Shown piece by piece: positions 59,901 through 64,000 of a DNA stretch of 64,000 nucleotides. A program made the position numbers and the translations under genes. This stretch comes from Azadirachta indica. Taxonomy: Eukaryota > Streptophyta > Magnoliopsida > Sapindales > Meliaceae. Location of the stretch: positions 14,464,350 through 14,528,349 of the forward strand of contig CM040452.1 in assembly GCA_022749755.1 (NCBI GenBank), given 5' to 3'. Within the stretch, counting starts at the first letter, position 1; the number at the start of each line of letters is the position of its first letter. The notes below the pieces were generated by a model. It was given only the letters and a program-made list of their open reading frames with translations. It was not told the origin of the DNA and searched no databases.

Positions 59901-61665
59901 GTGTGGTCAGTCTTTTCTAGGATCTTTTCTTCTGATTGAATCAGCAATAAGTTTGGAGTTTTGGGTGCCTGGGGTTGGGAGTTAAAATTTGTTACTCCTT
60001 GTTTTGCCCTTTAATCGCCAATAAATTTTAAGAGATTTTTGTTCTCATTTGATTGTCAAGCTCAACTCCAATAGTTTGGTGATTCATAAAGGAGCAACAG
60101 TAAATGATTTACAGAAAGAAAAGGCAGAAAGGAAGTTATTGCACAAAACTTTTCTTTTAATTGTGTTAGTAAATTATCAGATTTCACAAATGGAAAAAGT
60201 GAAGGACATGCAGCTACATACCTATGATGAGTCCTTTTATCCTGACAGCTCGTGCTTTCATGACAGTAGGCTATTATGGCATCAACATGAGCTTTTCTGC
60301 CTTTTTTATTTAATTAATAATTGATGGCTCATGTATTGATGAAATGTTTTGTATTCCTATAAATGTTTATGCTGGTCACCGTCACTTGCATTTTATCTTT
60401 TTGTTTTTTCAGCATACTAAAAAATCGGTGTTATTGTTCTTACTACAGATTCCTTTTTGTGTGGTTATTGGGTGGATAATGGGTCAACCTATGGACTTAA
60501 ACTTTCAACTTTTTGAGACGGCAACGCTTTTCATAACTGTTATAGTCGTGGCCTTCTTTCTGCAGGTTTGTGCTTTGCATATTTCTATGGTTGGTAATAC
60601 AGGTCTAGTTATAACAACCAACTAAAGAAAAAACTTGCGGACTACAATTGTCTGCTCATTTTAGCATCCTGCTAGTTAAGAGTGTGTGTGTGCGTGTGCG
60701 TGTGTGTGTGCATGCGCGCATTGTGTAACAACTAGGTGCGAAATTAATTAAATATTGTCTACTTTGAGCATATAGCTTGTCGTAAGTGTTTTTTGGGGTT
60801 TTGCAACCCAAAAAACATAGCGAGAATGGGACTAAATTGGGCTATAAACCTTGAGTCGTCCTCCTAATTGGGTAGATTTGTTTGGGTTGAAAAGTTCAAA
60901 AACAAACGTGATGAGCTGTATGCTTAAAGTGGACAATATTTATTCGGTTTAGGATCTGGGCTGTTATATTTGGTATTAGATCAAGCTCACTACAGTGTGT
61001 GGATATTTTATGATAAGTATTATTGTATTGGCTCTCTCACAAGAATGCTAGATCCAAATGGGGGGTGAGGGGAGATTTTCACATCCCACATCGCTACCGA
61101 GAATGAGATTAGACTGGGTTGTAAGTCTCAAGTCCTTCTAATTGAATAGATGCATTTTGGGTTGCAAAGCTTGAAAAACAAACCTGTGACGAACTGTGTG
61201 CCTAAAACGGAAAATATCTACTTAGGATTGGACTCGGGCATAAGCTGTTACATTTGATATTAGAGTAGGCTGGCTATTGGTGTGTGGATGTTCACTACCG
61301 ATCCCTTCACGAGAACACAAGGTGCAAAGAGGACGCATGATGGACTGCGTACAATATCAGTGTCACATTGGTCTGGCCTGTTACACATTGGGTTATGATA
61401 CATTCTTCCTATGATGACTATTGTGTTTGCAGGAGGGAACTTCTAATTACTTTAAAGGACTGATGCTCATTCTTTGCTATCTGATCGTTGCTGCAAGTTT
61501 CTTTGTGCATGAAGATCCTAATTCAGGTTGCCTATTCTTGATGAAAACTTGCATTGATGTGCTTGAATTGAATCAGTGTCATTGTATGAACAGTCATTGA
61601 TGTTGAAATTGACCACATTTTGAATGAATTGTGATTTTGCAGAGGATAAGCAATTAAAAACATAG
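56953..61665 (+). CDS. CAX5: Vacuolar cation/proton exchanger, CAX2/CAX5 type
   Basis: Eleven exons: 56953-57213, 57303-57370, 57460-57488, 58045-58241, 58333-58545, 58639-58788, 59481-59597, 59681-59734, 60449-60565, 61433-61526, 61643-61665. Joined 1323 nt, 440 aa from the ATG at 56953, the length of Arabidopsis CAX5. CAX proteins export cytosolic Ca2+ or Mn2+ into the vacuole in exchange for H+. Both alpha-repeat motifs are present: [20 protein letters not shown] and [20 protein letters not shown]. The acidic loop ([16 protein letters not shown]) lies between the halves. A CAF tripeptide (Cys167-Ala-Phe) occurs in [11 protein letters not shown]; in Arabidopsis CAX2 a CAF segment is linked to Mn2+ transport, so Mn2+ is a likely substrate by inference. 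The last exon codes only seven residues. Phases agree throughout. Confidence 0.93.
60740..61400 (+). mobile_element. TRIM-like retroelement in CAX intron 9
   Basis: Intron 9 holds two diverged direct copies, about 60790-60990 and 61090-61275. Each has GAGAATG(G/A)GA, CTAATTG, GGTTG.AAAG, AAAACAAAC and ends GCTGTTAYATTTGRTATTAGA. That end resembles the TGGTATCAGAGC primer-binding site for initiator Met-tRNA. A purine-rich AAATGGGGGGTGAGGGGAG lies just before the second copy, as a polypurine tract would. Together this fits a decayed terminal-repeat retrotransposon in miniature. Exact ends are not defined. Confidence 0.5.
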
Positions 61666-63514
61666 ACAATGAAGCAATCAATTGGCTCACAGGGTGGGTT
61701 TCCTGAATCTACAGCTCATTATACTGATGTATATACATATATATTCAGTTTTCAAACCTTCCATCTCCCTGTGTTGGCTTCTTCTACGCACCACACTTTT
61801 TCCTGCTAATATTTTGAGCAGGTTTGTTGCTGTTCTCGTGCTTTATCCTTGGACACCTGCTTTTGATGCTGAATGCTTAAGAAGAGTAAGAAATTGTGTA
61901 TATTATGGAGAGAAACGAATTGATTTCTCATTGCAGTGTAATGCTTTCTTTAATTCTTTCAAATATATTTCCAATTCATTCCTTCCAATTTAGATGGCAT
62001 GATATTTTAATGGCTGATTCAGCCCAAATGGAAGATACTCCTATATTCTTACTCGCATAAATACCAGCAGTGCAACTACAATGAAATCTTGTGTCATTGA
62101 ATCTGCTCTTGTAATCTGGCTATGCGATTATGATTTACCCTACGTTTATTTCAAATCCCCATAAAACTATTGCCATTTCATCATGCGTCATAATCCTTGA
62201 AGACTGCGGTGCCCCAAATGGCTTGGTCGCTCATTTCTTATTATTTAAAGTGAGAGAATGAATATGGAACCGGAAAAAGTTAAGGTAAGACGATATGATT
62301 GTTAATTTCAAGATCAATCGGAAATTCGGGCTAATGGTAAAAAATAAAATCTAGGATGTAGCAAAAGCTAGAATAATTATGTGAAAGCAACATTTGTTTT
62401 CTCTCATATCAACTTCCCAACTAACTAAAAGGTCGTGAGGTTTGGAGATCCAAGTGTGGTGTGACCTTAATGTATAAAATAAATTTTATGTTATGGTCAT
62501 ATTATGCGTCTGACCCTATGAAAAATGATTGAAATAAGCCAAATGTGCTACCACCAGGTTACCAGCCTCGGTGACCCTTCATTGGATTTAACACGAATAA
62601 AACGTTGTGGGATTATGAATTTTATATTCTAAGAGTAAGACAAACAAGGTTATTGCTATATTGTAGAACGTTAGGTGGGGGCATCTTATCAGTCAGCCAC
62701 ACTTATTAGGTAAGAGAAACTGGAGCGTGAGAAAACTCGTGAATGATTGAAGGGATAAATTAAACTACTCCCGGCCATCAATACAAACAGTAATCTGTAC
62801 TTATGACTTCTGTATCTGAAATTACTGAGATAATATTGGTTGGATAAATTCGATGTTGGCTATTTGTTTTGGGTATCTTTGAAATTCGGTCTGACTTCGG
62901 TGGCTTCTGGTAAATCAACTAACTACATACCAAACCACAACGCTGGAATTAGATACCGAAAGTGACTCGGAAGAAAATTGTGAATCTAAGAAGTTGTTTG
63001 CTTGAAGCAACACAAATCCATGGTGTGCTCTCCCGTTTGATGAAGTGGAGACTTTAAAATAAGACTTACCAATTTGATAGTGATTGATCGTGAGAACTTG
63101 AAGAGTATTGATTCTTCTTCACCTAAGCTTCAGAAGTCTACATTTTATATACATGCATGAAAAGATTTCGATGAGAAGTATGACTTTCTAGCTAGTTTTG
63201 ATAAAATTTCATTGAGCTGAGATGAAAGGATTTTAACTAACACAAACTATGAAAAGAAAAAGGAAAAAATGACACTGGGTTCAGCTGGTGACCAAAGAGT
63301 GATGAAAGACATATTATTATATTTATACGTTACTTTCAACATTTTTTTTCCTTTGAAAGTATTTATATGTTTTTTTCAACATTTTTTTTTGGATTTCGAT
63401 TTCTTTGATGTTTCTACCTGACAGGAAACGTGGTTCAAAGAAAAAATGAACTAACTATATTCATCTTGAGCTAGCTCTTGTTTCCCTCTCTGAGAATTCT
63501 TCGAAAAGGGAGAC
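61666..63514. other. Spacer after CAX
   Basis: CAX 3' UTR on the left and the upstream region of the next gene on the right. I see no coding exon or recognisable RNA gene. Confidence 0.6.
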
Positions 63515-63602
63515 ATGGGCAGTTTAGGAGAAGAGCAACAATCACCGTTACTTGCAGACTTTTCTTCATCTGATGCATCAGAAGAGACTTTTGAAAGAAC
63601 TG
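63515..63602 (+). CDS. First coding exon of a probable amino acid permease (partial)
   Basis: ATG at 63515 opens an 88-nt exon that ends at an ACT-G/GTAAGT donor; the rest lies beyond the window. The peptide starts MGSLGEEQQSPLLADFSSSD and ends EETFERTG. Plant AAAP-family amino acid permeases have a hydrophilic N-terminus followed by RTGTVWTA, and an intron at this point would be consistent, so I suggest an amino acid permease. The evidence is short, so other acidic-N-terminus transporters remain possible. Confidence 0.4.
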
Positions 63603-64000
63603 GTAAGTTTTTGTTTCTTAACTCTTTGTTATGTGAGAAAATTCATTAAATTTGCAGCTTAAACAAGTACAAGGCCTTTCTGCTCATCATTTTCCTTCTG
63701 TAAATACAAGGAGTTTTCAGTTAACAGCAGGATATTTATACAGCCTGTACGGATATCTGCACCTCTGAAACTTGCAGAAAAAAGACTAACTCCAGAATCC
63801 AAATTTAGTTGATAGCTTTTTGCAACAGTCATATACAGCCTGTGTGGATTGTTTGACAAATTTATTTATTTTTTTCAAAGGAGATCCTTATTGTTGGATA
63901 TAATTAAAATAGAAAACCGAATGGGATATGGATACGTAACCTTTCTGGGTTTTAGCTGTCTCATAGATATGGTTACAGCTTTTTTCTTTTTGTTCTTTTT
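63603..64000 (+). other. Start of intron 1 of the partial gene
   Basis: Sequence after the GTAAGT donor runs to the window edge without an exon I can support. Confidence 0.5.

Noticed and set aside
1..64000. tRNA, rRNA, CRISPR and bacterial operon features.
   Set aside because: No tRNA B-box with a matching cloverleaf, no rRNA sequence and no regularly spaced repeat array were seen; the window is nuclear plant DNA.

Overview
This is a nuclear, AT-rich, intron-rich plant window. Every protein that can be assembled from spliced exons looks like a eudicot protein: VARICOSE, a J11-type plastid J-protein, an oleosin-like protein, a CAX exchanger, and a raffinose synthase/SIP. My impression is a woody rosid, possibly Citrus or a relative, but that rests on general familiarity and not on a search. 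No bacterial, organellar or viral genes are seen. All exon coordinates were worked out by hand from GT-AG boundaries and reading-frame continuity.

Layout, left to right: (i) 1-693, the last two exons of an unrecognised plus-strand gene, just after a 68-bp tandem duplication. (ii) 1425-5376, a plus-strand subtilase (SBT) copy that keeps its catalytic Asp/His/Asn/Ser blocks but has two in-frame TGA codons and apparently one lost splice acceptor, so probably a young pseudogene. (iii) 6846-7520, PNO1/DIM2 (18S rRNA maturation) with a leader intron and a telo-box. (iv) 13278-8126 (minus), DDI1, a UBL-retropepsin-UBA proteasome shuttle in 16 exons, with a MITE in one intron. (v) 14999-21353, TFIIH subunit TFB1/p62 in 20 exons. 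(vi) 22556-22347 (minus), a small Cys-rich single-pass membrane protein. (vii) 22557-29116, a gene-poor AT-rich stretch with decayed foldback elements. (viii) 29117-35620, VARICOSE/EDC4 (mRNA decapping scaffold) with a duplicated upstream segment. (ix) 35945-37103, a long-TIR element. (x) 38073-37657 (minus), a J11-type plastid DnaJ protein with upstream paired G-box and TTCTAGAA sites. (xi) 38.1-45.0 kb, a gene-free stretch rich in microsatellites, holding a 0.9-kb Mutator-like element with a perfect 9-bp target duplication. (xii) 45086-48745, a galactinol-sucrose galactosyltransferase/SIP-type gene with ABRE-like sites upstream. (xiii) 50006-53161, COX15 (heme A synthase). (xiv) 53872-54381, an intronless oleosin-like gene. 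(xv) 56953-61665, a CAX2/CAX5-type vacuolar cation/H+ exchanger with a TRIM-like retroelement in an intron. (xvi) 63515-64000, the first coding exon of a gene that resembles an amino acid permease.

The genes do not form a pathway; they are a normal mixture of housekeeping and stress or seed genes. The least expected content is in the non-coding DNA. Four long-inverted-repeat elements are present, three with 9-11 bp flanking duplications as in non-autonomous Mutator-like elements. There is also an inverted pair of G-box/heat-element modules with identical spacing upstream of a J-protein gene, and a subtilase copy at the border between gene and pseudogene. I found no convincing new molecular system.
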